This document shows, piece by piece, positions 62,923 through 64,000 of a DNA stretch of 64,000 nt. The stretch's first letter is position 1. The number at the start of each line of letters is the position of its first letter. The notes beneath the pieces were generated by a model, which worked only from the letters and a program-made list of their open reading frames with translations, searched no databases and was not told the DNA's origin. The position numbers and the translations under genes are program-made. The stretch comes from Sneathiella sp040880045 (GTDB lineage: Bacteria; Pseudomonadota; Alphaproteobacteria; Sneathiellales; Sneathiellaceae): the NCBI GenBank assembly GCA_040880045.1, contig JBBDJF010000089.1:22742-86741 (forward strand), given 5' to 3'.

Positions 62923-64000
62923 ACCGGGTTGGTTTCGTCATCTATCTCCTGCTAGTCAGTGCGGCGATTGTCGTCATTGGCTGGCGGTTTCAGGACGGCC
63001 CGCCAATCAATACCAATATCGTGTCGATGCTCCCCCAGTCGGAGGAGGCCGAGTGGGTAACCCGCGCCGAAGCGGCGGAACGCGCGCTGGGAACGGACCA
63101 GCTGATCGCCCTTGTCGGCCATGCGGATTTCGAGACGGCCCGCGCGGCGGCGCTTGACCTCAGCAAGGCACTGATCGAGGCCGCGATCTTCAGGGCGGTT
63201 GAGGGGGAGGCCCCGGTTGCGACACTCACGAAACTGAACGACGCCATGTTTCCGCACCGCGCCGGCCTGCTGACGGAGGGGGATCGGAAATTGCTGGCGG
63301 CGGGGCAGGGACAGGTCCTGATCGACCGGGCGATGGTGCAGATTCTATCGCCGCTGTCCCTCGCCGATGCGGAGGTGATCCGCCGCGATCCATTCCTGTT
63401 GCTGCCGAATTATCTCACGGCCAGCCTGAAGAACAGCTCGAAACTGGTCAGCCGCGCCAATGTTCTTGCCGTTGAGGAAGGCGGGAAATGGTATGTGCTG
63501 GTCCGGGGGAAGCTGGTCGGCAATGCCTTTGACAAGAGCGTGCAGTCGCGCATCCGCAATGTCTTCAATGCCATGTCCGAAAAGCTCGACAAGGATTACG
63601 GCGATGTCCTGCTCCTGAAGACGGGGGCCGTTTTTTACGGGGAACATGCCTACCGTCGCGCCGAGCAGGAGGCGGGATTTATTGGCATCATCTCGCTGAT
63701 TGGCATTGTCATTCTGAACTTCTTCATATTCCGGAGTTTTCAGCCGCTGGCGCTGACCCTGCTCGCCGTTGGCTCCGGTATCGCGGGCGGGTTGGCGGTG
63801 ACGCTGATTTTCTTCGGCTCCTTGCAGTTGCTGGCGCTCGTCTTCGGGGCCGGTCTGATCGGCATTTCCGTTGACTACGCCTTTCATTATTTCTGTGAGC
63901 GGTTCAACCGGCAGACAACGCTCCCCGCGGCCCGCGCGCGGGCCCTTCGTTGCGGCCGGACGCTGGGGGTGGTCAGGTCGGTTCTGGGGTTTGTGACCCT
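62919..64000 (+). CDS. MMPL/RND-type exporter of the aryl polyene cluster (N-terminal part)
   Basis: The frame is open from the ATG at 62919 (overlapping the LolA-like gene by four bases) to the window's edge, giving 360 residues with no stop. There is a first membrane helix at residues 4-22, a large periplasmic domain, then from about residue 260 the membrane block GFIGIISLIGIVILNFFIF, ALTLLAVGSGIAGGLAVTLI and GLIGISVDYAFHYF, the MMPL signature. It should move the polyene lipid through the inner membrane, as ApeM does. The C-terminal half is not in the window. Confidence 0.9.
   Translation, partial: MNRVGFVIYLLLVSAAIVVIGWRFQDGPPINTNIVSMLPQSEEAEWVTRAEAAERALGTDQLIALVGHADFETARAAALDLSKALIEAAIFRAVEGEAPVATLTKLNDAMFPHRAGLLTEGDRKLLAAGQGQVLIDRAMVQILSPLSLADAEVIRRDPFLLLPNYLTASLKNSSKLVSRANVLAVEEGGKWYVLVRGKLVGNAFDKSVQSRIRNVFNAMSEKLDKDYGDVLLLKTGAVFYGEHAYRRAEQEAGFIGIISLIGIVILNFFIFRSFQPLALTLLAVGSGIAGGLAVTLIFFGSLQLLALVFGAGLIGISVDYAFHYFCERFNRQTTLPAARARALRCGRTLGVVRSVLGFVT

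Overview
The window is a GC-rich, gene-dense bacterial segment. Gene content points to a Gram-negative alphaproteobacterium, probably a free-living or marine heterotroph of Rhodospirillales/Sneathiellales type. This is an inference from an LpxR-type outer-membrane lipid A deacylase, TRAP-TAXI transport, ectoine and hydroxyproline catabolism, saccharopine-route lysine enzymes and many CoA-dependent catabolic genes. Two runs of exactly ten N (43148-43157 and 56988-56997) show that this is draft or metagenome-derived sequence. I saw no tRNA, rRNA, insertion sequence, integrase or CRISPR array.

Layout. 1-1014: end of a heme-type ABC importer (permease end plus ATPase). 1118-4515: three-gene hydroxyproline catabolic operon (FAD amine dehydrogenase, 4-hydroxyproline 2-epimerase, cis-3-hydroxyproline dehydratase-like enolase). 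4630-8068: alpha/beta hydrolase, transglutaminase-like protein and an acyl-CoA synthetase split by an in-frame TAG. 8150-10749: saccharopine dehydrogenase and aminoadipate-semialdehyde dehydrogenase. 10861-11871: LpxR-like barrel. 12037-16247: ectoine/hydroxyectoine degradation operon eutB-eutC-doeA-doeB. 16525-20432: medium-chain-type acyl-CoA synthetase and a cytoplasmic arylsulfatase. 20492-30304: acid-catabolism block around an IclR regulator and a CoA-transferase, with two acyl-CoA dehydrogenases, a nitronate monooxygenase-like enzyme, a TRAP-TAXI importer and a quinone oxidoreductase. Its divergent promoter carries a perfect 21-bp tandem repeat.

30311-35110: Baeyer-Villiger monooxygenase, a second transglutaminase-like protein, a BadH-like dehydrogenase and a double-length TetR regulator. 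35118-43452: methyltransferase, a 75-bp stump of an SDR gene, N-acyl-D-amino-acid deacylase-type amidohydrolase, a paired acyl-CoA dehydrogenase, FadB-type multifunctional enzyme and thiolase. 43590-49156: a tightly overlapping four-gene operon (gamma-glutamyltransferase, FemAB-like acyltransferase, thioesterase, adenylation-carrier didomain ligase) that looks like a minimal carrier-protein pathway I cannot match to a known product. 49291-53492: ketopantoate reductase-like protein and two acyl-CoA ligases. 53612-54627: NsrR-type regulator and group III truncated globin, divergent around a perfect 11-1-11 palindrome. 54645-55331: 5-formyl-THF cyclo-ligase.

55501-64000: the first half of an aryl-polyene-type biosynthetic cluster: lipoprotein, ketosynthase-like chain-length factor, acyltransferase, two carrier proteins, membrane protein, AMP ligase, dehydratase, glycosyltransferase-acyltransferase fusion, thioesterase, LolA-like protein and MMPL exporter. 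The catalytic ketosynthases and ketoreductase would lie beyond the window. The best candidates for something undescribed are the 43590-49156 operon, the double TetR with its repeated CAGTAAT boxes, and the tandem operator at 24903-24944.
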